A DNA stretch of 64,000 nt from Lachnospiraceae bacterium (lineage in GTDB: Bacteria; Bacillota; Clostridia; Lachnospirales; Lachnospiraceae): NCBI GenBank assembly GCA_024682075.1, contig JAIKZQ010000008.1, positions 1 through 64,000 on the forward strand, given 5' to 3'. The notes below the pieces were generated by a model. It was given only the letters and a program-made list of their open reading frames with translations, was not told where the DNA came from and made no database searches. Made by a program: the position numbers and the translations under genes. This document shows positions 8,462 through 18,200 of the stretch, piece by piece. Numbering within the stretch: position 1 is the first letter of the stretch; each line of letters begins with the position of its first letter.

Positions 8462-8470
8462 ATTATAGCA
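8462..8470 (-). promoter_or_regulatory. Extended -10 promoter abutting the ABC-F start codon
   Basis: On the minus strand TGCTATAAT (8470-8462) matches the extended -10 form TGnTATAAT. The A of the ATG (8454) is the eighth base after it, where transcription normally begins. No good -35 box is seen. Confidence 0.55.
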
Positions 8471-8496
8471 CAAAAGCCCGAAATGTCCCCGTTTCA

Positions 8497-8526
8497 TTGA
8501 CAATAATTTAACACAAGTTGTAAAAT
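8497..8526 (+). promoter_or_regulatory. Promoter of rex with overlapping candidate Rex operator
   Basis: TTGACA (8497-8502), an 18-base spacer and TAAAAT (8521-8526) form a good promoter. The 18-mer TTGACAATAATTTAACAC (8497-8514) matches the clostridial Rex operator TTGTTAA-N4-TTAACAA at 11 of 14 fixed positions and covers the -35 box, suggesting autorepression that is lifted by NADH. The leader to the start codon is about 100 bases; nothing tRNA- or riboswitch-like is recognised in it. Confidence 0.55.
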
Positions 8527-8632
8527 CATCTATGTATGGAATTAAGTAATATGCAGATATTATGCATTATATGGCGCGCTCCGTTTTAGCCTCTGAAGTG
8601 GCACGGACTAGTCTTAATGTGGGAGGTTTATT

Positions 8633-9274
8633 TTGGATAAGGACATTTCACAGGCGGTAATAAGCAGGCTTCCGAGGTATCTCAGATACCTGGGAGAACT
8701 TAAGGACAAGAATGTTGAGAGGATCAGCTCGTCCGAATTAAGTGTCCTGATGAAGGTGACCGCATCACAGATCCGCCAGGACCTGAATAATTTCGGCGGA
8801 TTCGGACAGCAGGGATACGGCTACAACGTAGATTATCTTTATTCGGAGATCAGCAAGATACTGGGCCTTGAACACCAGTATAATTTCATCATAATCGGAG
8901 CAGGAAACCTCGGAAAAGCGCTCGGCGGATATCTGAATTTTGAGAAACGCGGATTTATCCTGAAGGGCATGTTCGACAAGAATCCCGACCTTATTGGAAC
9001 GGAAGTCAGGGATGTCAAGGTGATGCCGATGGAAGAACTCCCGGCGTTCATCAGATCCAATGACATAGACATAGCCGTTCTTACCATTCCCAAGGAGGGA
9101 GCGGTTCTTGTTGCAAAAGTCCTTGTGGAGAACGGCATAAAGGCGATCTGGAATTTTGCTCACGTGGATCTGGATGTGCCGGAATATGTGCAGGTGGAGA
9201 ATGTCCATCTTTCGGACAGTCTCATGAAACTGTCGTATAACATTTCAAGCTACAATGAGAATAATAAACAGTAA
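8633..9274 (+). CDS. rex: Redox-sensing transcriptional repressor Rex
   Basis: Rex senses the NADH/NAD+ ratio and represses fermentative and respiratory genes when NADH is low. Residues 1-80 form the winged helix, with the family's ISRLPRYLRYLGEL start and the strongly conserved TASQIRQDLNNFGGFGQQGYGYNV recognition region. Residues about 85-210 form a Rossmann domain with GAGNLGKAL. The final helix (DSLMKLSYNI) is the domain-swapped dimer helix. The start is TTG, with GGGAGGT 5 bases upstream; no ATG fits the family N-terminus. The stop overlaps the next ATG (TAATG), so the downstream coiled-coil gene is co-translated. An operator-like site overlies its own promoter. Confidence 0.96.
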   Translation: MDKDISQAVISRLPRYLRYLGELKDKNVERISSSELSVLMKVTASQIRQDLNNFGGFGQQGYGYNVDYLYSEISKILGLEHQYNFIIIGAGNLGKALGGYLNFEKRGFILKGMFDKNPDLIGTEVRDVKVMPMEELPAFIRSNDIDIAVLTIPKEGAVLVAKVLVENGIKAIWNFAHVDLDVPEYVQVENVHLSDSLMKLSYNISSYNENNKQ

Positions 9275-9954
9275 TGGGTAATTATTCGGGCCGGGATAAA
9301 AAAGACATATTTGAGGAATCTCTCAAGGGCAAGGAAGTCCCTGCGCTCACGCTTGACAATAAATGGTATCATCTGCTGGGCAAGGTCGGATTCGAAGACA
9401 TCAAACCTCTTGAAAAACAGCTCAATGACCTTCTCAAGCGTCAAGGCAAGATAAACACCGAGACCCGCGAGATCAAGAAGGTCAAGCGCCGCCTTATGGA
9501 TGAGATCGTTTCCCTTATGGACGAACAGCAGGGCGGTTCCGATGAAGCCTCATCCAAGATTGAGGAGAACAAGAGGCTTCTTAAAGACTGTAATGACAAG
9601 CTCGATTCATACGAGGATGAGATGATAGATCTTCCACGGATGATCGACAAGGTAAATAAAGAACTTCTGTGCATCACGATGGAACACTGCTATGAGACTA
9701 TGCAGGATAACACCGATGATATCGACGAGCTTGAAGACTGGATAAGGAATGTCAGGATCGAGCTCAAGAAGAATCTTATCAGAAAACAGGAAAAAGAAGC
9801 CAAGAATCACGAGATCTATAAATACATGCATGATATTTTCGGAGCTGATGTCGTTGATCTTTTCGACATGAGATACAATCCTGAGGAAAAGCACCCCAGA
9901 ACCGCAGAAGAAGTGGCTGCGGAGAAGAAGGATAACGACAATTATGGACAGTGA
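9274..9954 (+). CDS. Coiled-coil hypothetical protein between rex and alr
   Basis: I do not recognise this 226-residue protein. It is highly charged and almost all helical by eye, with heptad-like stretches between about residues 45 and 180 that suggest a long coiled coil. There is no signal peptide, membrane helix or enzyme motif. A short ordered N-terminal part holds LDNKWYHLLGKVGFEDIKPL. Its ATG overlaps the rex stop, and its stop overlaps an alternative GTG start of alr, so it is translationally coupled to both. This suggests a conserved cytoplasmic role in the same operon, but nothing in the sequence says which. Confidence 0.85.
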   Translation: MGNYSGRDKKDIFEESLKGKEVPALTLDNKWYHLLGKVGFEDIKPLEKQLNDLLKRQGKINTETREIKKVKRRLMDEIVSLMDEQQGGSDEASSKIEENKRLLKDCNDKLDSYEDEMIDLPRMIDKVNKELLCITMEHCYETMQDNTDDIDELEDWIRNVRIELKKNLIRKQEKEAKNHEIYKYMHDIFGADVVDLFDMRYNPEEKHPRTAEEVAAEKKDNDNYGQ

Positions 9955-9980
9955 CAGGCTTTTTGTCCGGGAAGGAAGAT

Positions 9981-11183
9981 ATGTGGGTTCAGACAAAGGA
10001 CCAGATAAACGAGTGTATTGATACATACAAAAGAGGCGTGGCATATGTGGACCTCGATGCGATCATCTCCAACATGGATGCCATGCACTCGCTTCTGAAA
10101 CAGGGCACGCAGATGTATGCCGTTATCAAGACAAACGGTTACGGACACGGCAGTATACCGATAGCCAAGGCGCTTGAAAGCGTAAGCTATGTCAGGGGAT
10201 ACGCCGTGGCAACTGCCGAGGAAGCTCTTGAACTGAGAAAAGAGGGCATCAGGAAAGACATCCTCATCCTCAGCTATACATTCCCGTACAGCTATAAGGA
10301 ACTGATAAAAGATGACATCCGCATAACGGTATTCAGGAAAGATACACTCGTGGAATTATCCGCGGCTGCCGCATCTGTCGGCAAGAACGCGGTCATTCAC
10401 ATAGCGGTGGATACCGGCATGGGGAGGATAGGAGTGTCACCTGACAAAGAAGGACTGGATTTTGTCAGGCATGCCATTGATGCACCGAACATAAAGGTTG
10501 AGGGCATTTTCACACATATGGCCAAGGCTGATGAGACCGACAAGACATATGCAGAAAAGCAGCTGTCCGTCTTTAAAGAGTTCATCGGCGAGATATCATC
10601 AAAGCTCGGGACCGTTATCCCTGTAGCCCATATTTCAAACAGTGCCTCGATCCTTGAACTTCCCGATACATATCTCGATGCCGTAAGAGCCGGCATTACC
10701 ATGTACGGACTTGCTCCTTCGGATGAAGTCGACATGAGCAGGATCAATCTGAAGCCGGCACTCAGCCTGTTCAGTCACATAACCTACGTGAAGAAGGTTA
10801 AGCCGGGCACCAGCATCAGTTACGGCGGCCTTTTTACCGCCGACAGGGAAATGCTTGTCGCGACCGTTCCGCTCGGATACGGAGACGGATACCCGAGGCT
10901 GCTCACCGGCAAGGGCGAAGTCCTGGTCAGAGGAAAAAGGTGTCCCATCCTCGGACGTATCTGCATGGACCAGTTCATGATAGACGTTTCGGCTTTTAGT
11001 GACATAAAGGAAGGCGAGACTGTCACGCTTCTCGGTTTTGACGGGGATGAGCATATCTCTGCCGAGGAACTGGGGGCAAAATCCGGCAGGTTTAACTATG
11101 AACTTGTCTGCCTGATCGGCTCCAGGGTTCCCAGGGTCTACACCTTGCATGGGACTCCCGTGCTTGCCCTGAGCTCCACCTGA
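9981..11183 (+). CDS. alr: Alanine racemase
   Basis: The PLP-dependent enzyme interconverts L- and D-alanine, supplying D-alanine for peptidoglycan. Lys50 in YAVIKTNGYGHGS is the PLP lysine; Tyr281 in SISYGG is the second catalytic base, both in their expected settings. The TIM barrel is followed by the C-terminal beta domain with CPILGRICMDQFMID. From ATG 9981 it is 400 residues, slightly longer than usual because of a short N-terminal extension. I chose this ATG because GGAAGGAAG lies just before it; a GTG at 9951 overlapping the previous stop is an alternative. A terminator overlaps its 3' end. Confidence 0.95.
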   Translation: MWVQTKDQINECIDTYKRGVAYVDLDAIISNMDAMHSLLKQGTQMYAVIKTNGYGHGSIPIAKALESVSYVRGYAVATAEEALELRKEGIRKDILILSYTFPYSYKELIKDDIRITVFRKDTLVELSAAAASVGKNAVIHIAVDTGMGRIGVSPDKEGLDFVRHAIDAPNIKVEGIFTHMAKADETDKTYAEKQLSVFKEFIGEISSKLGTVIPVAHISNSASILELPDTYLDAVRAGITMYGLAPSDEVDMSRINLKPALSLFSHITYVKKVKPGTSISYGGLFTADREMLVATVPLGYGDGYPRLLTGKGEVLVRGKRCPILGRICMDQFMIDVSAFSDIKEGETVTLLGFDGDEHISAEELGAKSGRFNYELVCLIGSRVPRVYTLHGTPVLALSST

Positions 11184-11197
11184 AAGGCAAGTTTTTT
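11163..11197 (+). terminator. Terminator overlapping the 3' end of alr
   Basis: CTTGCC (11163-11168) pairs with GGCAAG (11186-11191), followed by six T residues. The stem starts inside the last codons of alr. The stem is short, so confidence is moderate. Confidence 0.6.
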
Positions 11198-11221
11198 ATG
11201 AGTTCTTAAGATTTCGTTTTC

Positions 11222-11250
11222 TTTACTAAAATGGGTCAAAATGATAAAAT
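11222..11250 (+). promoter_or_regulatory. Likely sigma-A promoter of yebC
   Basis: TTTACT (11222-11227), a 17-base spacer and TAAAAT (11245-11250) stand about 50 bases before the yebC ATG. Confidence 0.5.
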
Positions 11251-11299
11251 ATATTGATTACATAAATTTAAGAAATAATTTTTAACGAGAGGTATTTTT

Positions 11300-12028
11300 A
11301 TGTCAGGACATTCCAAATTTGCGAACATTAAGCACAAGAAGGAAAAAAACGATGCTGCAAAGGGTAAGATCTTTACCATAATCGGACGTGAGATCGCCGT
11401 TGCGGTCAAAGAAGGCGGCCCCGATCCTTCGAACAACTTCAAGCTTGCTACCGTCATTGCCAAAGCAAAGGCCAACAACATGCCTAATGATACCATTGAT
11501 CGTGGCATCAAGAAGGCTGCCGGCGAAGGCGGAAACGTGAATTACGAATATATCACCTATGAAGGCTACGGACCCAGCGGAATCGCAATCATCGTTGATA
11601 CCCTTACCGATAACAAGAACCGTACGGCTGCCAATGTCAGAGCTGCATTTACCAAGGGCGGCGGCAATGTTGGAACTCCCGGATGCGTATCCTTCATGTT
11701 CGACAAAAAGGGACAGATCATCGTCGACAAGGAAGAGGTTGAAATGTCATCCGATGACCTCATGATGACTGCTCTTGATGCAGGTGCAGAGGATTTCAGC
11801 GAAGAAGATGACAGCTATGAGATACTCACCGATCCCGATGCTTTCGACGAGGTGAACAAGAAGCTTCTTGACGCCGGCATTCCCATGCTCAGCGCCGAAG
11901 TTACCATGATCCCCCAGAACTATGTCGAGCTTACAAGTGAAGACGACATCAAGTGCCTTAACAGGATCCTTGATCTTCTTGATGAGGATGATGACGTTCA
12001 GGCTGTTTATCACAACTGGGACGAGTGA
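11300..12028 (+). CDS. YebC/PmpR family protein
   Basis: YebC-family proteins bind nucleic acid; they were described as transcriptional regulators, and recent work also assigns members to translation of difficult (for example proline-rich) sequences. The 242-residue product shows the family start (SGHSKFANIKHKKEKNDAAKGKIFT) and the hallmark YEGYGPSGIAIIVDTLTDNKNRTAANVR, and the acidic C-terminal domains. Length is normal. GAGAGGT precedes the ATG. It has its own promoter and stands between alr and a glycosyltransferase, with no functional link to either evident. Confidence 0.95.
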   Translation: MSGHSKFANIKHKKEKNDAAKGKIFTIIGREIAVAVKEGGPDPSNNFKLATVIAKAKANNMPNDTIDRGIKKAAGEGGNVNYEYITYEGYGPSGIAIIVDTLTDNKNRTAANVRAAFTKGGGNVGTPGCVSFMFDKKGQIIVDKEEVEMSSDDLMMTALDAGAEDFSEEDDSYEILTDPDAFDEVNKKLLDAGIPMLSAEVTMIPQNYVELTSEDDIKCLNRILDLLDEDDDVQAVYHNWDE

Positions 12029-12085
12029 TCTTACCTGAACCCGTTCCGCAACATAAGACCCTGTAAACGATTAAAGAGGATAGAT

Positions 12086-13051
12086 ATGGACCGTCTGGCA
12101 ATAGTAGTTCCCTGTTATAACGAGGAGGAGGTTCTCGGAATGTCATCCGAGGCACTCAGAGGAGTGCTTGATGACCTTGTGAATAAAGGAAAGATCTCAC
12201 CTGACAGTTTCGTCATGTTCGTCAATGACGGAAGTGCGGACAAGACCTGGTCGCTGATAGAAGAAGAGCATGAAAAGTATCCTGCTCAGATCTACGGCCT
12301 CAAGCTCGCAAGGAATGTGGGTCATCAGTATGCTCTTACTGCCGGACTCCACACCGTGGCCGACATGTGTGACATCTCGGTTTCCATCGATGCTGACCTT
12401 CAGGATGATGTGTCAGTCATTGAGGGCATGGTAGATAAATACCACGAAGGCTGTGACATTGTGTACGGTGTCAGGAAGGAAAGAAAGACAGACACGTTCT
12501 TCAAGCGCTTTACCGCACAGTCCTTCTATAAGCTCATGGCACACATGGGAGTCAAGACCGTTTATAACCATGCGGATTTCAGACTCATGAGCCACAGGGC
12601 ACTTAAGGCTTTTGCCGAGTATCATGAATATAATCTTTTCCTCAGGGGCATAGTTCCCCTTATCGGTTACAAGACCGAATGTGTATATTATGACAGAAAG
12701 GAAAGAGCTGCCGGCGTTTCCAAGTATCCTCTGAAGAAGATGCTGGCTCTTGCTTTCGACGGAATTTCGTCTTTTTCGACCAGACCTATCGATCTGATCC
12801 TTACGCTTGGATTTGTGATCGTGTTCCTTTCGGGACTTGCACTTATTTATGCGCTGGTTTCCAGATTTGTTACCAAGGTTTATGTGGAGGGCTGGACTTC
12901 ACTGTTTATTTCTGTCTGGTTCCTCGGCGGTCTTCAGCTGCTTGCCATCGGACTTGTCGGTAAATATGTCGGCAAGACCTACATTGAGGTCAAGCACAGA
13001 CCCAGATATAACATTGAAAAGGTTTTAACTGATGACTCTTCGGAAGACTAA
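12086..13051 (+). CDS. Glycosyltransferase family 2, GtrB/DPM1-like, with two membrane helices
   Basis: The protein is a GT2 enzyme that typically transfers a sugar from a nucleotide donor to undecaprenyl phosphate at the inner face of the membrane. The catalytic domain (about 1-225) has the start IVVPCYNEEEVL, the DXD-like SIDADLQDD metal site, and an acceptor region (NHADFRLMS). Two transmembrane helices follow near residues 232-260 and 270-290 (LILTLGFVIVFLSGLALIYAL; LFISVWFLGGLQLLAIGLVG), ending in a cytoplasmic basic tail. This is the GtrB architecture. The next gene overlaps its last 20 bases and encodes a polytopic protein, as expected for a GtrB-GtrC type pair in which the partner uses the lipid-linked sugar. 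Confidence 0.92.
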   Translation: MDRLAIVVPCYNEEEVLGMSSEALRGVLDDLVNKGKISPDSFVMFVNDGSADKTWSLIEEEHEKYPAQIYGLKLARNVGHQYALTAGLHTVADMCDISVSIDADLQDDVSVIEGMVDKYHEGCDIVYGVRKERKTDTFFKRFTAQSFYKLMAHMGVKTVYNHADFRLMSHRALKAFAEYHEYNLFLRGIVPLIGYKTECVYYDRKERAAGVSKYPLKKMLALAFDGISSFSTRPIDLILTLGFVIVFLSGLALIYALVSRFVTKVYVEGWTSLFISVWFLGGLQLLAIGLVGKYVGKTYIEVKHRPRYNIEKVLTDDSSED

Positions 13052-15275
13052 GGTCAGCATTGTCACCAATGCCATATATATACTTGTGGCCAGCGCTCTG
13101 TGCATCATCACAATCATGGACGGTGCTGAGGGATTAGGTTTCTCTTATTTACCGGGTCTCGTTGCTTTTGCCGTGATCATGGCGCTCGGTCTGGTTCTCA
13201 AGAAGGTTCTTTCCTTTACGGCCAATTCGGATAAGATCAAGGCCATTACCGATAAGGGAGATCTTTTTGGATCCATCATATTTGTGGTCCTGCTCATTTT
13301 TTCGGTTGTCTTCAGGTTCGCATCTTATTCCTGGAGCGGACTTGGCGGCACGGCTTATTTTGAGATCGCCAAGGTGACCGAGACCGAAATGAGCCATTAT
13401 GTTCATGCCTGCGATGACTGGTATCTTACCGCACTTCACGCGGTATTTTTCCTTTTCGGAAACCGCATTTTCATAGCAGCGATCTTTAACTGCGTGCTTC
13501 AGGCGGTTGCCGTGATCTTCGGATTCCTTGCTTTCAGGAAGATGCTCGGAATGATCCCTGCACTGTTTTTCACGGCATTCTGGACCATTACCGGCTTTTC
13601 CGTTCATGAGGCACTTACTCTCAATTCGAGAAATCTCGTTTTTTTCCTTGTGACTCTTACTTTGTTTTCTCTCAGCACATGCATTCCCGCATCAGCAGGT
13701 AAATTCTTCAGTTATCTGATCTCGGGTCTCCTTACTGCAGTCTGCATATATGCGGATGTGGCCGGACTTGTGCTTATACCTTTCATTCTCGGCATACTTT
13801 TAAATGATCAGAGCGAAGAGGAGGACAACAGCTTCGGACTCAGGATCAGCAAGATGTTCTTCACTCTTGTATCCGTGGTGTTCGGACTCGTTCTTCTCAT
13901 TTTCGTGGATTCATATCTGACTTCATCGAATCCTTTCAGCACGCTTTCTTCCATGGTCTCACTGTATACTCCGTCCGACATGTTCACGCTTGGTTTCTCA
14001 TACATGACATCCTATGTTGAGATCCTTGTCATGGCTGTTCTGGTGTCACTCGGGATCTTCGTATGCTTTTTCACGGAAGACGAATCCAGGCTGATCATTC
14101 TTTTGTCCGGAATCGTGATACTTGTCATCAACAATTTCGGGATGACTTATCTTGAAAATGACGGAAGAGAGATCTTCTTCATGCTTGGTGCAGTCCTTGC
14201 CGGTGTTTCGTTCAGGGATCTATTCCCCGCCGAGATAACCGGAGATGTGTTCAAGGCCAGTGCCGAGATGTACGATAATGAATTTTCCGCACCCGAAAAG
14301 GGTTACGTTCCTTCCGGAATCAAGCCTGCAGATCCTTCGGCGGCTCTTGACGATCTTTCTGACCTTGATATCAAGCCCAATCCCGATCCGGTTCCGGCTA
14401 AGAAAATAAGTTCTGAGTCCGGACAGAAAACTGAACCTGAACAGGTTAACGAGCCGGAACATGTTTGCGAGCCTGATGATGCGAACGGGGCCGGTCAGGA
14501 TCAAAAGCCTGAAAATGCTGCATCCGAACCCGCAAAGGATGATCGGATCGACAAGTCTGTCCCTTCAGCCGATGCGATTCCCTCGGCAAGCCGTCAGACT
14601 TCCACAGAGGGATTATCTCCCATGGAAATGTTCGATGCGGTGATTCTTCCCAGACCCGGCCAGGATACCAAACCTCACATTTCTCAGGGACAGCTTACTT
14701 CCCAGGCAATCCAGGCAACACTTCCTCCCGAGCAGCCTCAGGAGGCACCTGCAGCGCAGCCTTCACATGCATCACAGGTCTCTTTTGCATCGGATAATTC
14801 AGAGCCCGCTTCCTCAGCAATCACTCCTGCCAAGGCGGAGAATGAAAGTGCCGGGAACGGATCCGGTGAAAAGAAAAAATCCGTATATGTTCCTTACGGC
14901 AAGCCTCAGCTGAAGCCCGAATACAGGAGAAGACCCGGTGCCTGGATGCAGGCAATCAATGAAAAGAACAACCTGAACAATAACCTGAACAAGGATGATA
15001 ATTCCGATAATAAAGACAGTAATGAAACCGCTGTAAAAGAAGATGCACAGACGGCTCCGGCTACTCAGCCCCCTGTAAATGAGAAGCAGGAGACTGCACA
15101 GCCTGAACAGCATGCACCCGAAAAAGCTCCGAACGGTGCAGTGCTTCTTGAAAATCCGATTCCTCATCCCGTAAGAAAGACGGATCACAAGTCGATGGAA
15201 TATGACATTGATGTCACTGATTCGATGATGGATTATGACATCAGGATATCGGATAATGATGATTTTGATATTTAA
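13032..15275 (+). CDS. Polytopic membrane protein with long disordered tail; possible lipid-sugar glycosyltransferase
   Basis: The first 400 residues contain about ten hydrophobic segments, with a conserved-looking extracytoplasmic loop after the second or third (WSGLGGTAYFEIAKVTETEMSHYVHACDDWY). The layout recalls GT-C glycosyltransferases of the ArnT/GT39 type, but I cannot identify a firm motif. Residues about 400-747 are a long, hydrophilic tail rich in Pro, Glu, Gln, Ala and Asn, surely disordered, ending in a short Asp-rich block (DIDVTDSMMDYDIRIS). The ATG lies within the end of the GT2 gene (20-base overlap), so expression is coupled. Use of the polyprenyl-linked sugar made by the GT2 enzyme is inference from context. 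Confidence 0.75.
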   Translation: MTLRKTKVSIVTNAIYILVASALCIITIMDGAEGLGFSYLPGLVAFAVIMALGLVLKKVLSFTANSDKIKAITDKGDLFGSIIFVVLLIFSVVFRFASYSWSGLGGTAYFEIAKVTETEMSHYVHACDDWYLTALHAVFFLFGNRIFIAAIFNCVLQAVAVIFGFLAFRKMLGMIPALFFTAFWTITGFSVHEALTLNSRNLVFFLVTLTLFSLSTCIPASAGKFFSYLISGLLTAVCIYADVAGLVLIPFILGILLNDQSEEEDNSFGLRISKMFFTLVSVVFGLVLLIFVDSYLTSSNPFSTLSSMVSLYTPSDMFTLGFSYMTSYVEILVMAVLVSLGIFVCFFTEDESRLIILLSGIVILVINNFGMTYLENDGREIFFMLGAVLAGVSFRDLFPAEITGDVFKASAEMYDNEFSAPEKGYVPSGIKPADPSAALDDLSDLDIKPNPDPVPAKKISSESGQKTEPEQVNEPEHVCEPDDANGAGQDQKPENAASEPAKDDRIDKSVPSADAIPSASRQTSTEGLSPMEMFDAVILPRPGQDTKPHISQGQLTSQAIQATLPPEQPQEAPAAQPSHASQVSFASDNSEPASSAITPAKAENESAGNGSGEKKKSVYVPYGKPQLKPEYRRRPGAWMQAINEKNNLNNNLNKDDNSDNKDSNETAVKEDAQTAPATQPPVNEKQETAQPEQHAPEKAPNGAVLLENPIPHPVRKTDHKSMEYDIDVTDSMMDYDIRISDNDDFDI

Positions 15276-15289
15276 AGGACTTTTGGTCA

Positions 15290-18200
15290 ATGGCTCAGCG
15301 TACTACGTTTAATGATAATAACAGACCCGGCGGCGCGGGAAGCTCCTCTGCAGGCAGAAACTCATCCGGAAACAGATCTTCTACGGGAAGCAGGAGCACT
15401 GCAGGAGGAAGCAGATCTTCCTCGGGAAGTTCATCGAGGAGCGGATCCGGCTCAGGAAGGTCCTCATCCGGAAACAGAAGACCTGCCCAGCAAAGCAAAC
15501 CAGCTCAAAAGCGTCCAGCTCAAAATGTACCCGAAAGTGACGGTTCCGAGATCGTTCTCATTGCAGTCATCATCATAGGCATATGCCTTTTCCTGACTGT
15601 ATGTGCATTCGGAGGATGCGGCAAGGTCGGTAATTCCATAGCCCTGATCCTGTTCGGAACGTTCGGTTTTGAAGGATATATCGCTCCTCTGTTCATCGGG
15701 GGACTGATCCTCTGGTGGATGTTCAGAAGAGATGATGATCCTGTTCTTCCCATAAGGATCATTGGCGCGGTAAGCCTGTTCCTGATATTCGGGATTTTCT
15801 CGGAAATGCTTTCCGGCGGAGCTAAGGAACTTGCCGCATATAACATAGGAGACATCTATAAGCTTTCGTCTGAAGGCAGGAATGGCGGCGGCATTTTTGC
15901 AGGCAGCCTGTCTTATGCGATGTTTCATAATATCGGAGTTTTCGGAGAAGTGCTCATCACGCTTCTTGCACTGATTCTGTCCCTGTTTGCGATAAACAGA
16001 CAGTTCTTCTCACAGTTTTTCAGGAATCTGTTCATCGGCGCAGGTGAGAAGACCGGTGAGATCATTTCCTCATCTAGGGAGAAGAACGAAGCAAGAAGAC
16101 AGCGCATCGAGGAAAGAAAAAGACTTCCCGAGCTTCCCGATAACGGCGAAGCAGGGACGGAAGGTGATCAGGGCGAAGCTGCGGATGATCTTCCTGCAAG
16201 GGAAGAAAAGCCCACTGTTCGTGACAAAATAAGGAAAGAGCGCGAAGAAAAGAAGGCTGATGAAGAAAGTAAGAAGAACAAGCCTTTGAAGGTTCCGCTT
16301 CCGGGCAATTTCGGCACCGAGAGTTTCAGGCAAAAAAGCGAAGACAGCAGGATCAGGAAAGAGCAGGAAAAGAAGGTCAGAAGTGAAACCGACGATGCCA
16401 AGAAGATCCTTGATGTAAGAAAAGCTCCCGATCACGGCTCTGCGTTTGAACCCAAGCACACGGGTGAGATGCATCAGATGAGTTATGTCGAGGACGATCC
16501 CGATGACTATATTCCCGAAGAGCCCGAATACAATGAAGCTCTCGGCGGATGGGATAATCCATCGAAAAGGCCCGGATCTTCAAGAAATGCCGAGCCTGAA
16601 GATACAGACGAAGAGCAGTATTATGAGCAGGATGGCTATTATGATGAGCCGGACGGATCATATATTCCCGATGAAGTAAAGATTGATGTTAAATCGGAGC
16701 ATGCCATAAAGGTTTCGGATCATTCAATACCGGATGAGATTTCCGGTGAAGACTCTGAAGAAACAGAACCCGAAGAAGTGCCTGCAGGCAAGCCTGAAGC
16801 TGACATTCCTGCATCAAGGCCTGCAGCTGCAGTCAAGGCGGATACACCGGCGGCTTCCCGGTCAGGTGCCTCCGGCAAAAACAAAAAGTTCCGTTATGAT
16901 CCTCCCAAACTTGATTTCCTTGTAAGCGGCTCGAAAGGGAAAAATGACGGATCATCGGATTTTGAGGATGTCCAGAGAACTCTTGTCAGCACGCTTTCCT
17001 CCTTCGGAGTTGAAGCGGAGATAATCGGTCACAGCCAGGGACCTACCGTTACAAGATATGAGTTCAAGGTCAGCCAGGGAACCAAGCTTTCAAGAGTCGT
17101 CGGACTATCCGATGAGCTTAAGATGGCACTTGCCGCTACGGACATCAGGATAGAAGCACCTATCCCGGGAAAGAGCGCGATCGGTATAGAAGTTCCGAAT
17201 TCCACAGCTGTTGCGGTCAAACTCAGAGATCTGCTTGAGAGCAGGGAATATAAAAATTCCAAGGACACTCTTCCTTTTGCAGTTGGAAAGGATATTGAAG
17301 GACAGACGATCGTTGCCAATATTGCCAAGTTCCCTCATGTTCTCATCGCAGGAACTACAGGATCGGGTAAGTCGGTATGTATCAATACACTTATCCTGAG
17401 CATATTGTATAAGTCCTCACCGGAAGACGTTCAGCTTATCATGGTCGACCCCAAGGTGGTTGAACTCAAGGTTTATAACGGAATTCCACACCTTCCTTTC
17501 AATGTGGTAACCAAGCCCAAGGCGGCATCGGAAATGCTTAAGTGGTGCGTCCTTGAAATGGAGAGACGTTACAGGCTTTTTGCGGACAGGGAAGTCAGGG
17601 ACATCGAAGGTTACAACCAGTACGTCCTCGATGTCAATGAAGGAAGAAGAGACCCGATGCCCTCTGATCAGTATGAGGAAAGCGATTCAATGCATCCTGC
17701 TCTCAGAAAGCTTCCCAGGATAGTTATCATTATCGATGAGCTTGCAGACCTCATGATGGTTGCAGCCAAGGAAGTCGAGGAATCCATCTGCAGACTGGCC
17801 CAGCTTGCAAGAGCTGCGGGAATGCACCTTGTCGTTGCTACACAGAGACCTTCCGTTGATGTTATCACAGGTCTGATCAAAGCCAATATGCCCAGCCGTA
17901 TCGCATTTGCGGTATCGAGCGGTGTGGATTCAAGAACCATACTTGATACTGTCGGAGCAGAGAAGCTTCTCGGAAAAGGAGACATGCTTTTCTATCCCCA
18001 GGGCAAGATGAAACCTGACAGACTTCAGGGAGCATTTGTCTCTGATGAAGAAGTAAGCAAGGTTACAGGATATCTCAAGGGCGTAAGCAATGATCCGAGC
18101 TTCCGCAATCCGCTTTCTGATGCGGACAGGATCGATGACCTCAAGAAGACCATAAAGGATATCGAGGCGGGCATGGATCCCACGCCTTCATCCTCGGGAG

